Both the position numbers and the translations under genes were made by a program. From contig JAUCNG010414689.1 of NCBI GenBank assembly GCA_032353305.1, positions 1 through 10,222 of the forward strand: 10,222 bases of DNA, written 5' to 3'. This stretch comes from Cephalothrix spiralis. Lineage: Eukaryota > Nemertea > Palaeonemertea > Archinemertea > Cephalotrichidae. Positions 1 through 5,975 of the stretch are shown here, in pieces. Every line of letters begins with the position of its first letter. Within the stretch, counting starts at the first letter, position 1. The notes beneath the pieces are model-generated. The model ran no database searches, had not been told where the DNA came from, and saw nothing but the letters and a program-made list of their open reading frames with translations.

Positions 1-139
1 TAGGATGATAATAGTTAGTAATACGAAAAGAACTATTTGGGTTGCTATTTAAGGTAAGTTTATTTCCACATCAATCAATTAAGGCCAATCGTAATATCTG
101 CATACAATGCGAAATCCCCATAAATAGATTCCATACGAC
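1..139. other. non-coding AT-rich stretch at window edge
   Basis: I see no gene, RNA or repeat structure here. It is ordinary AT-rich sequence leading into a short tandem repeat, and any gene to the left is cut off by the window edge. Confidence 0.5.
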
Positions 140-184
140 AGCGATTGCCCAATCCAGCGATTGCCCAATCCAGCGACTGCCCAC
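140..184. repeat. 16-bp tandem repeat, about 2.8 copies
   Basis: The unit AGCGATTGCCCAATCC occurs exactly twice (140-155 and 156-171). A third partial unit with one change (AGCGACTGCCCA) follows from 172. The first two units are identical, which suggests a recent slippage duplication. It ends at the CCACCCGAGGGG junction that begins a different repeat-like sequence. No function is implied. Confidence 0.9.
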
Positions 185-189
185 CCGAG

Positions 190-342
190 GGGTGTTAAGG
201 TCTCTGACCGTTATTTTTTAGATTTGAGTCGAGCTCTAAGATATTTTTGAGTTGGACTCAAAAATGCGATGTGAGTAGGGTTCATGAAATGGCTTTACTT
301 AAGTAGAACTTTTGACTTAAGTTCGGTTCATGAATACGGCCC
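190..342. mobile_element. probable MITE fragment with hairpins, TTCATGAATACGGCCC edge
   Basis: A perfect 10-bp stem with a 3-nt loop lies at 243-252/256-265 (ATTTTTGAGT, loop TGG). TTCATGAA occurs at 281-288 and again at 327-334, with CTTAAG words symmetrically between them, so 281-334 can fold back imperfectly. The right edge reads GGTTCATGAATACGGCCC. Read on the minus strand it is GGGCCGTATTCATGAACC, which resembles the terminus of a MITE type I recall from marine invertebrate genomes. I cannot find a matching left terminus, so the copy is probably truncated or one-sided. The limits are approximate. It has no coding capacity. Confidence 0.5.
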
Positions 343-504
343 GAAATCTGTAGTTTTAAAGCTGTAATTTTTTATGCCAGATTGGGCCTATACACATGTT
401 AGATGCATGCCAAGATCAATTCAGTTCTCAAAATAATTTTGGGGAGAACACTTCATTGGAGATGCTTACTATACTATAGGCCTTAATATATATAGGGTAT
501 CCAT

Positions 505-711
505 TTATGGTGCGAAGTCTACAGCTCCCCAGAGGTCCTCTTCATCCGAGGGTCGATTGGAAAATTCTCGGCCTGATATAGAAGGAGTTGAGCTATTCGG
601 TTCAAACTGCATACCGGTACATTTAGAATATATAACTCTTTGAAAGATGTCAGAAGAGTTTTCAAGATCGTGACCTTGACCTGGTGTATGTGACCTCGAA
701 TTGAAAATCAA
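505..711 (-). other. weak candidate: 68-codon open frame, possible terminal exon
   Basis: This minus-strand frame ends in a TAA at 505-507. It differs from the other short frames in the window because its predicted protein is not dominated by Lys, Asn, Ile or Phe. The last 20 residues are acidic (SDEEDLWGAVDF near the C-terminus). On the minus strand, CAG and GAG dinucleotide contexts near 681 and 696 could serve as 3' splice acceptors, so it could be the last exon of a gene to the right. Against this, the N-terminal third lies in a TGACCT-type repeat, I recognise no domain, and I see no matching upstream exon in the window. No strong AATAAA follows within 300 bp. Chance is the more likely explanation. 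Confidence 0.15.
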
Positions 712-735
712 GGGTTGTCATCAAGGGTTTTAGCG
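660..735. repeat. TGACCT-type dispersed repeat remnant
   Basis: TGACCT occurs at 671-676, directly again at 677-682, and at 691-696. It is followed by TTGAAAATCAAGGG and TTGTCATCAAGGG. The order of TGACCT words, then GAAAATCA, then GTCATC, resembles an abundant invertebrate interspersed repeat that I remember from bivalve sequences. The family assignment is from memory. The tandem hexamers also read as nuclear-receptor half sites, but in this context repeat ancestry is the simpler explanation. Confidence 0.45.
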
Positions 736-1081
736 AAAAATGTAATACTTATCGATATCAAAAAGCATTTGATACTGTATAATTATATTTTTTTCATATT
801 TTGAGAATAGCCTACATGCCTCGAATAAATTGATAGGGATATAATTCTCAAACATTTGGATCTACCTCCCTACATGTATGTTACATATTTTCGACCTTTT
901 GCATCATTATTAATACAGTCAACTGGTGTTTCTAATCAATTCAAGGTGGGTCAACATGCTCATACAGTTTTGCCATTGGTCAGGTTCTCAAAATTCTTAT
1001 ATGCCTTATAGTTTTACCAATTCGCGGAAACCCAGTGAGATCCCTTAATTAAAACTGCAATATTATAATTAAAAACACCTT
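736..1081. other. non-coding AT-rich stretch
   Basis: There is no gene, RNA or repeat that I can support. It holds AT-rich sequence with isolated ACATGTA words and ends just before the inverted repeat at 1082. Confidence 0.5.
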
Positions 1082-1163
1082 CTCAAAATTATCGACACCT
1101 GTGTTCGTTTAGATGGGAGGGTTTTTTTTTCAGAATGCCCTGTTTCGTTTAGAATAGTCAATT

Positions 1164-1194
1164 AGAGGTGTCGATTAACAAAATCGACACCTCT
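1164..1194. repeat. perfect 13-bp hairpin inside the 174-bp MITE
   Basis: AGAGGTGTCGATT (1164-1176) is exactly reverse-complemented at 1182-1194 around the loop AACAA. The stem contains the same GGTGTCGAT word as the terminal inverted repeats. The element therefore carries four copies of its terminal motif in alternating orientation. Confidence 0.9.
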
Positions 1195-1216
1195 TGAGGC
1201 ACTTGTTCGTTTAGGA

Positions 1217-1230
1217 GGGGGGGGGGGGGG
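1217..1230. repeat. poly-G tract (G14)
   Basis: Fourteen consecutive G bases lie just inside the right end of the 174-bp element. Such a run is prone to length errors in replication and sequencing, so the exact length is uncertain. Confidence 0.85.
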
Positions 1231-1255
1231 CAAACAAGGTGTCGATAATATTGAG

Positions 1256-1669
1256 CCGGCCCCTTATCAATTAAGATGCGAAATATCGAAAAATGCATAC
1301 ATGTATATGTTACTCTGCGTTAATCATAACTCGCCGTTTAATTCAGTTTTCTGCTCGGTGTAGATGATTAGGCTAAATTTAATTTTAATTCAATTCTATT
1401 TTTATTTTATTTAAGATCCAAACAAATACATGTTACTGATATTTTCAAAACGTCTATGATGAGAAAATGTTTGGATATAAGGTGTGTATGTGTGTATTTT
1501 TATTTTGATCTTACATTAGATATACAATATATTAATGTACAACTATACATGTCATAATATTTAGCATTAAAATATCAAACATAAGATACAGGAGAGGAAG
1601 GAGCTAAAGCTATCGTGACCTCCCCTATGACTGGTTATAACAAATATGGAAATAAGTAACATCTAATTA
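1256..1669. other. non-coding AT-rich stretch between two MITEs
   Basis: There is no gene. It includes a short GTGTGTATGTGTGTAT run near 1481-1497 and A/T-rich sequence, and nothing else that I can support. Confidence 0.5.
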
Positions 1670-2174
1670 TTATATGAGGGTCTAAATGAGGGGGGGGGGT
1701 ACGTTACAGTTAGTAATAAAATACTTTATATGCTTTATATCCGCTTCCCACTTCCGCTAAATCACTTTTCCCGTTTCGCACCGTTAAGGCGTTTACAGAC
1801 ACCGCCGGTGAGAATTTCCGAAAAATGGAAAATAATTAAAAAAAAAAAAATTTACCGCCGCCGGCGGGATTTTTTTGAAATTTCTTTAACATATTTTTTT
1901 TACCGGCGACGGAATTTTCAGACGTCGAATGAATAAAAAACGGCGGAAAAATGGAAATATGGAAATAATAATTTTTTTTACCGCCGACGGAATTTTCAGA
2001 CGTCGAATGAAAAAAAAACGTCGGAAAAATAAAAATAATATATATATATTTTTTTACCGCCGCCGGCGGAATTTTTTGAAAAATTTGTCCGTAAACCAAG
2101 TAATTAAAAATTTCAATTTTCCCGTTCCTGTTCTTTCCCGCTTCCCGCTATACCCCTTTTAGACCCTCTTATAT
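1670..2174. mobile_element. 493-bp inverted-repeat element with TTATAT target-site duplication
   Basis: The element proper runs from 1676 to 2168. It begins GAGGGTCTAAATGAGGGG and ends with the reverse complement of GAGGGTCTAAAAGGGG, giving an exact 11-bp terminal inverted repeat that continues imperfectly. TTATAT directly precedes it (1670-1675) and directly follows it (2169-2174), which looks like a 6-bp target-site duplication. The flank is AT-rich, so part of that match could be chance. Subterminal sequences are also related: purine- or pyrimidine-rich CCCGCTTCCCGC-type words occur near both ends. The middle is an internal array. There is no transposase, so it is non-autonomous. I cannot assign a superfamily. 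Confidence 0.7.
1853..2069. repeat. internal tandem array of CG-rich motifs in A/T tracts
   Basis: The motif TACCGSCG... starts at 1853, 1901, 1979 and 2055, with spacings of 48, 78 and 76 bp. The two full units (1901 and 1979) share GACGGAATTTTCAGACGTCG followed by AATGAATAAA or AATGAAAAAA and a CGGCGG or CGTCGG word. The outer copies at 1853 and 2055 both contain the perfect palindrome CCGCCGGCGG (1858-1867 and 2060-2069). A more diverged copy (ACCGCCGGTGAGAATT) may start at 1801. Open frames here encode only Lys/Phe/Ile-rich repeats of each other and are not genes. Confidence 0.8.
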
Positions 2175-2294
2175 AAATTAGACAGGTACTCTGTCGCATA
2201 CCCCACTGAGGAAGAACGGAGGAACAACAAATGTTAAGTTAAAACTATAATATGGACACCTTCAGAAAATATGACTGAAAATATAAATGTTTTA
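2175..2294. other. short spacer between two elements
   Basis: These 120 bp separate the 493-bp element from the large foldback element. GACAG-GTACT-CTGTC at 2181-2195 can form a small hairpin. I find no sequence matching the right flank of the foldback element that would reveal a target-site duplication. Confidence 0.4.
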
Positions 2295-2643
2295 GCGTAA
2301 AAAAGGGTAACTGGGCCGCTGCGGGCGTAAAAAGAGCCAATCTAGCTACTATAGCGTTTATGGTATCTACGTGTGCGGAATTGCACCAGCGTAACATATT
2401 TCGGCGTAGAAAGGGTAACGGGGCCGTTGCGGGCGTAAAAAGAGCCTATATGCCTACTATGTGGTGTAGGGTATCTGCGTGTAAGGAATTGAAGCGCGGT
2501 TACGGAAAGACCAAAATTATTATTGATTTTCAATTTGCTGTACTCTGATTAGCTGAAACATGTCACATGGTGCTAATTGAACGTGCGCTGTCTGTACGTA
2601 TTGTGATAGCTGTGATTGGCTGCGGATCATCACGTGACATTGA
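2295..2643 (+). repeat. left arm of the foldback element
   Basis: The outer domain comprises unit A (2295-2403) and unit B (2404 to about 2512), each starting GCGTA and sharing GGGCGTAAAAAGAGCC. The inner domain (about 2513-2643) contains GTACGTATTGTGATAGC, one intact ATTGG (2615-2619, CCAAT on the minus strand) and TCACGTGA (2630-2637). A second CCAAT seen in the right arm is changed here (GATTAGCT near 2548). Apparent minus-strand frames through this arm are mirrored in the right arm and only reflect the inverted duplication. Confidence 0.88.
2404..2512 (+). repeat. second 109-bp tandem unit of the left arm outer domain
   Basis: This unit aligns with 2295-2403 over its whole length with roughly three quarters identity by eye. 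Shared blocks are GGGTAAC, GGGCCG, TGCGGGCGTAAAAAGAGCC, CTACTAT, GGTATCT and CGTGT. The two unit types are less alike than the two arms are. The tandem duplication is therefore older than the arm duplication or the last homogenisation of the arms. Confidence 0.85.
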
Positions 2644-2748
2644 ATCAATTGACAGTTGTAACTGTGATGCTTTATGACACCAAGTATTTGAACTGTGACA
2701 TGCAACATCAGAGACATCTAGCAGTATTAAACGGAACTACTGTATGTG

Positions 2749-2798
2749 ACATTGTTACACTGATGCAATTGGAACATTGTTACAGTGATGGATTGCGA
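2749..2798 (+). repeat. 25-bp imperfect tandem pair inside the foldback element
   Basis: ACATTGTTACACTGATGCAATTGGA (here described as two 12-13 base halves) starts at 2749. A variant starts at 2774 (ACATTGTTACAGTGATG). The first unit also resembles the inner edge of the right arm read in reverse complement. The arm similarity therefore resumes here after an extra stretch of about 112 bp in the left half. Confidence 0.7.
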
Positions 2799-3194
2799 CA
2801 ATCCCACAATACTTCTAACCAAAAACATGTCAAAATTTCTTTCGCATACCAACACCAATGAATACAACCAATGGAGTACGCTGCTTGGAACAAGTTACAC
2901 GAAAAAACAATACAAAACAATAATTATATGCACACACTTTATTAAAAAACATTATTTACAGTCTTAATAGTATCAACCATTTATCAGCTGAAGTATTTTG
3001 ATGTATAACCATCCGATTCGTCTTTCTGTTTCTCTTCTGCCTCAGAACACGTATCAATTAGTTCCACGAGATATGGGTGCAACACCTTCTCCACTCTCTT
3101 CTTATGGATTATATACGATGCTTTATGACACTCTTCTTCGGTATGGAGACAGTATTAATGCAACTTTTTACACTGCACTACAGTCACTTTGTAT
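2799..3194. other. interior of the foldback element, no gene
   Basis: Small frames pass through this stretch, but none has a recognisable motif or exceeds about 80 codons. It separates the arm-related left part from the 94-bp array. Confidence 0.5.
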
Positions 3195-3450
3195 AGCACT
3201 TTATTGCAGGTACAGGCACTATAGGTGAAAGGACATATCCAGCGGGAAAATGCCAGTATTTCTCTATGTCACCAGATGCACTTCTTGTAGCACTTTATTG
3301 CTGATAGAGACACTATAGGTGAAAGCACTTATCCAGCAGTAAAATGCCACTTTCTGTGTAAGTGTGTAAAGGTACTTCTTTTAGCACTTTTATATAGGTA
3401 GAGGCACTTACAGTGGTGAGAGAGGCACTATAGGTAAAAGCGCTATATCA
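3195..3450 (+). repeat. 94-bp tandem array, about 2.7 units
   Basis: Units start at AGCACTTT in 3195, 3289 and 3383, an exact 94-bp spacing both times. Each contains GCACTATAGGTGAAAG or GCACTATAGGTAAAAG. The first two share ATCCAGC followed by AAAATGCCA. The third is rearranged, with an extra copy of GAGGCACT. The array is non-coding and lies in the middle of the foldback element. Confidence 0.8.
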
Positions 3451-3688
3451 ACATTTGGAGTGAGCAGATAGGCGATGAATGAGTTTTCGTCGTAATTACG
3501 CTGGTCCAATTCCCAATCTTTGGTACAAGCGGCAGTGATTCGATGGAATAAAGTTGAATGTAACAAGGGGATAGACAAATGGTGGTAATCTATTGGTTAG
3601 AATTGGCATGGTATTGGTGCTATTGGTGTTTGACTTAAAAAATGGTGATATTTGTTCATTGTTTGTGTTTAGTTCTGGAACATGATAA

Positions 3689-3786
3689 TAGATGCCGCAA
3701 CATGTCGCATGTATCATCCATTAGATGCCGCTGCTGTTGCATGTATCATACATTAGACGCCGCTGATGTCGCATGTTCAATTGCAT
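3689..3786 (+). repeat. 32-33-bp tandem array, three units
   Basis: Units run 3689-3721, 3722-3753 and 3754-3786. Each starts TAGATGCCGC or TAGACGCCGC and contains TGTCGCATG or TGTTGCATG. The third unit runs directly into the inner edge of the right arm. A related single unit lies in the left half (near 2698-2725, ATGCAACATCAGAGACATCTA on the opposite orientation), so the array expanded on one side only. Confidence 0.8.
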
Positions 3787-3793
3787 CAGTGTT

Positions 3794-4143
3794 TCAATGT
3801 CACGTGATTATTTTCAGCCAATCACAGCTATCACAATACGTACAGACAGCGCAAGTTCAACCAGCACCATGTGACATGTTTTAGCCAATCAGAGTACAGC
3901 AAATTGAAAATCAATAATAATTTTGGTCTTTCCGTAACCGCGCTTCAATTCCTTACACGCAGATACCCTACACCATATAGTAGGCATATAGGCTCTTTTT
4001 ACGCCCGCAACGGCCCCGTTACCCTTTTGTACGCCGAAATATGTTACGCTGGTGCAATTCCGCACACGTAGATACCATACACGCTATAGTAGCTAGATTG
4101 GCTCTTTTTACGCCCGCAGCGGCCCAGTTACTCTTTTTTACGC
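3794..4143 (-). repeat. right arm of the foldback element
   Basis: This is the reverse complement of 2295-2643 with about a dozen differences, the largest cluster being next to the E-box (TTATTTTCAG against GCGGATCAT on the other strand). Read outward (+) it gives TCACGTGA (3800-3807), CCAAT (3818-3822), CCAAT (3885-3889), then unit B and unit A, ending ACGC at 4143. The outermost word TTTTTTACGC is the exact complement of the left terminus. Confidence 0.88.
3800..3889 (+). promoter_or_regulatory. E-box plus two CCAAT boxes facing out of the right arm
   Basis: TCACGTGA (3800-3807) is followed by CAGCCAATCAC (CCAAT 3818-3822) and TAGCCAATCAG (CCAAT 3885-3889), all reading toward the outer end. 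These are good matches to USF/TFE-type E-boxes and NF-Y CCAAT boxes. The left arm mirrors the E-box and one CCAAT. I see no TATA box or start signal at a fixed distance, so promoter activity is inference. Confidence 0.35.
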
Positions 4144-4165
4144 CGGTCCACCGCTCCGCGTGCCA

Positions 4166-4245
4166 TAGTCCCCTACCCCACCTCGAACCCCTACTGTACC
4201 CCCCTCAGCCCCGGATATGCGCCGAAACAAACCCCTGAGACCCCT
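4166..4245 (-). other. C-run cluster with minus-strand G-quadruplex potential
   Basis: C runs of four or more occur at 4170-4173, 4176-4179, 4188-4191, 4199-4204 and 4209-4212, with loops of 2, 8, 7 and 4 nt. Further ACCCCTGAGACCCCTAC words follow to about 4245. The minus strand therefore carries five G4+ runs, which is enough for a G-quadruplex with mostly medium loops. The cluster starts 26 bp outside the right end of the foldback element and is compositionally unlike the AT-rich surroundings. Confidence 0.6.
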
Positions 4246-4999
4246 ACATCGATCGAGACAGGGAATCATCACAAAAATTTAGAATCATCACATTTATAGG
4301 GCTTAACTCGTCCCTCCTATACTACTTTCGCTATCTGAATACTTTATTGCATTTGCATTCTCCCACGATATATAATAATATTCAGATTAACGTAGGGTAT
4401 CGGAATGGATTATATCTTGAAATCATGAGATTAAAACTATGTACATGTACCTTAAATTTATTTCATTAGTCAATGATTTTGCATTAATATTTACCTGTGA
4501 CCAAAGCTTGATACCTACATAGGCTGTATAACGTGCAAATGTGTAGCGAAGTCTTATTCTTCGATAATGAATTGATCACCAGATGATCCTTAATACTCTT
4601 TTATTTGATATAAAGAAGACATGATTTCTACGACGTGAACAACTGATAGACTATATGCACCTGGAACAACACATTACGCTGCCGATAAGTATTCTGGGTA
4701 GATATGCAAAACTGGTATAAATCCAGAGTGAGGGCGATCACGTGACATCATATGTCGGACCTCAACTCTAGCTTACGAATGAATTATTAAATTGATTGTA
4801 TTGATTATGAATGAATAAATATATTAGAATTCGCGACAAGATAACAAGGTACGAGATCTTGATTTCCTGACCTGATTTTTCTGGACCTGTTTTTACGAGA
4901 TTAAACCATTTATTGAACATGATTCTGTGATATAAGCATCTGTGATCGTGATAAATTGAAGCTTTAATTTTTGTGACGTGATGCTCGCTCCCTTTTGAT
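4246..4999. other. non-coding AT-rich stretch
   Basis: There is no gene or RNA that I can support. It contains the palindrome GTACATGTAC near 4441, a TCACGTGA E-box at 4738-4745 and, near its end, several CGTGAT words. A minus-strand frame of 110 codons begins inside it (4893-5225). It has no domain and reads through the hairpin at 5000-5057, so it is treated as chance. Confidence 0.5.
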
Positions 5000-5057
5000 A
5001 CTCAAAGATATGATCTAAACAACAGGCTTCAAACAAGCCTGCATCATATCTTTGAGT
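5000..5057. repeat. nested hairpin, 15-bp outer and 7-bp inner stem
   Basis: ACTCAAAGATATGAT (5000-5014) is exactly reverse-complemented at 5043-5057. Inside it, CAGGCTT (5023-5029) pairs with AAGCCTG (5035-5041) around CAAAC. Only the 8 nt CTAAACAA and the single C at 5042 are unpaired between the stems, forming an asymmetric bulge. GCTCGCTC occurs on both sides (near 4983 and 5064) as a flanking direct repeat. Confidence 0.88.
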
Positions 5058-5239
5058 TGAAATGGGCTCGCTCTGATCGTGGACGTTCGTGATTATTTGT
5101 GCCTCGTGATATATAAATTTCATTTTCTTCTGTTTTAAGATTTGATTCAAGAAACAAGAAATGACCGTTATTTTGTCACAATAGGTATGTACATGCATGC
5201 ATGTGATTGGAATCGAATTTATCATAGGAAATAGCCTCT

Positions 5240-5301
5240 ATAGTATTTCATGGAATGTAATAGTATTTCATGGAATGAAATTTCATTCCATGAAATACTA
5301 T
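5240..5301. repeat. 42-bp perfect palindrome next to a direct copy of its arm
   Basis: 5260-5301 is a loopless perfect palindrome. ATAGTATTTCATGGAATG plus AAA is followed immediately by its reverse complement. An additional direct copy, ATAGTATTTCATGGAATG, starts at 5240, so the same word occurs three times (two direct, one inverted) within 62 bp. Confidence 0.92.
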
Positions 5302-5413
5302 AACACTACATGCAGGTTAAAGGCTAATTCCTGTGGAACTTATTCCTTTTTATTATCATCACTGTTATTGGTGTGACATTTAGAATACAAGAAAGTGCTG
5401 TTGATTGATATTT

Positions 5414-5453
5414 ATGCGGTGGACATATAGCTGTCGCTATATGTCCACCGCAT
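5414..5453. repeat. perfect 18-bp hairpin, 4-nt loop
   Basis: ATGCGGTGGACATATAGC (5414-5431) is exactly reverse-complemented at 5436-5453 around TGTC. The loop is too short for a typical microRNA precursor, and there is no U-tract for a Pol III terminator. Its sequence is unrelated to the neighbouring hairpins. Confidence 0.92.
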
Positions 5454-5736
5454 GGATATCGGTTAACTGCAAGATAAAACCTCAAAAATACGACCCATAA
5501 AGCATCATTATTCAAACTTGTTTTTAAAATTCTTAAAGTTACCCTGGATGAGTGGATGACGTATGCCACTTATACTATCCCAATAGTCACAGCCACATAT
5601 GATCACATATCTGTGAACATCATTAGTATCGTATGTACGAATTACCGAATATTATTCATTAATAAAATGAATGTAGACGACAAAGAAAATACCAATACAC
5701 TGGAAACAAACGATAAACCAAAGAACGTTACAAACG

Positions 5737-5776
5737 ATAACTTGTCGAAATTAAAATTTAAATTTCGACAAGTTAT
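5737..5776. repeat. perfect 16-bp hairpin, 8-nt loop
   Basis: ATAACTTGTCGAAATT (5737-5752) is exactly reverse-complemented at 5761-5776 around AAAATTTA. It is immediately followed by a full CRE (5780-5787). A small plus-strand frame (5556-5795) runs through it and has no recognisable feature. Confidence 0.9.
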
Positions 5777-5779
5777 AGA

Positions 5780-5787
5780 TGACGTCA
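5780..5787. promoter_or_regulatory. full palindromic CRE, TGACGTCA
   Basis: TGACGTCA sits in the context GATGACGTCAT, the same 11-base context as at 6368. It matches the CREB/ATF consensus. With no gene identified nearby, function is unproven. Confidence 0.3.
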
Positions 5788-5975
5788 TAGTGTGATTATA
5801 TCACTGCGAATAATCAATGAAGAGAATATGGTCTTTGGTTTCAGATAAAATAAATTTGGTGCAAATCTGTGCTACATCAATTTTCCTGAAGAGACAAAAA
5901 GTTCAATTTCCCTCAGTAGTTCATAATCCCGTTATAACTAACCGGTTTTTCGGATTTTTTTCTTCTTCTTTTTAC

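Larger units (their letters stand above)
1082..1255. mobile_element. short foldback MITE, 174 bp
   Basis: The ends are inverted repeats. CTCAAAATTATCGACACCT (1082-1100) matches, with one mismatch, the reverse complement of the right end (1237-1255). The inner part of the right end (CAAACAAGG) extends the similarity toward the left GTTCGTTTAG. ATCGACACCT plus GTTCGTTTAG followed by a G-rich tract occurs at 1091 and again from 1183, so the element looks like two head-to-tail units. A perfect hairpin sits between them, and a G14 tract (1217-1230) precedes the right end. I see no clear target-site duplication. It has no reading frame, so any movement would need a transposase supplied elsewhere. 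The superfamily is unknown. Confidence 0.75.
2295..4143. mobile_element. 1849-bp foldback-type element, non-autonomous
   Basis: The two ends are long inverted repeats of about 350 bp (2295-2643 and 3794-4143). By eye they differ at only about a dozen positions and one or two small indels, or about 96-97% identity. Both termini read GCGTAAAAAAG inward. Each arm has an outer domain of two tandem units of about 109 bp and an inner single-copy domain. The interior (about 2644-3793) carries other short tandem arrays and no credible open frame. Long arms with tandem outer domains are typical of foldback-type elements (Drosophila FB, sea urchin TU, Galileo). The class is inferred from architecture only. 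No target-site duplication is visible: the left flank ends AAATGTTTTA and the right flank begins CGGTCCACCG. The high arm identity implies recent origin or arm-to-arm gene conversion. Confidence 0.85.

Noticed and set aside
1836-2162. Overlapping frames on both strands with repeated SENSV-type or FFYRRR-type peptides
   Set aside because: They are translations of the A/T-tract and CG-motif tandem array inside the 493-bp element.
2342-2533. Minus-strand frame matching the plus-strand frame at 3871-4071
   Set aside because: The similarity of the two predicted peptides comes from the inverted arms of the foldback element, not from duplicated genes. The frames diverge after a 1-bp indel.
2998-3228. 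76-codon frame in the foldback interior as a possible transposase fragment
   Set aside because: It has no DDE/D, HTH or zinc-finger motif and runs into the 94-bp tandem array.
4893-5225. 110-codon minus-strand frame, the longest in the window
   Set aside because: It has no recognisable domain and reads through a perfect inverted duplication at 5000-5057. In stop-dense AT-rich DNA one frame of this length is plausible by chance.
5414-5453. Perfect hairpin considered as a microRNA precursor or terminator
   Set aside because: The loop is 4 nt and the stem 18 bp, which is short for a precursor, and no T-tract follows. The neighbouring unrelated hairpins suggest a mutational origin.
5556-5795. 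79-codon plus-strand frame ending after the 5737-5776 hairpin
   Set aside because: Its Asn/Thr/Lys-rich composition fits AT-rich noise, and its C-terminus is made by the hairpin.
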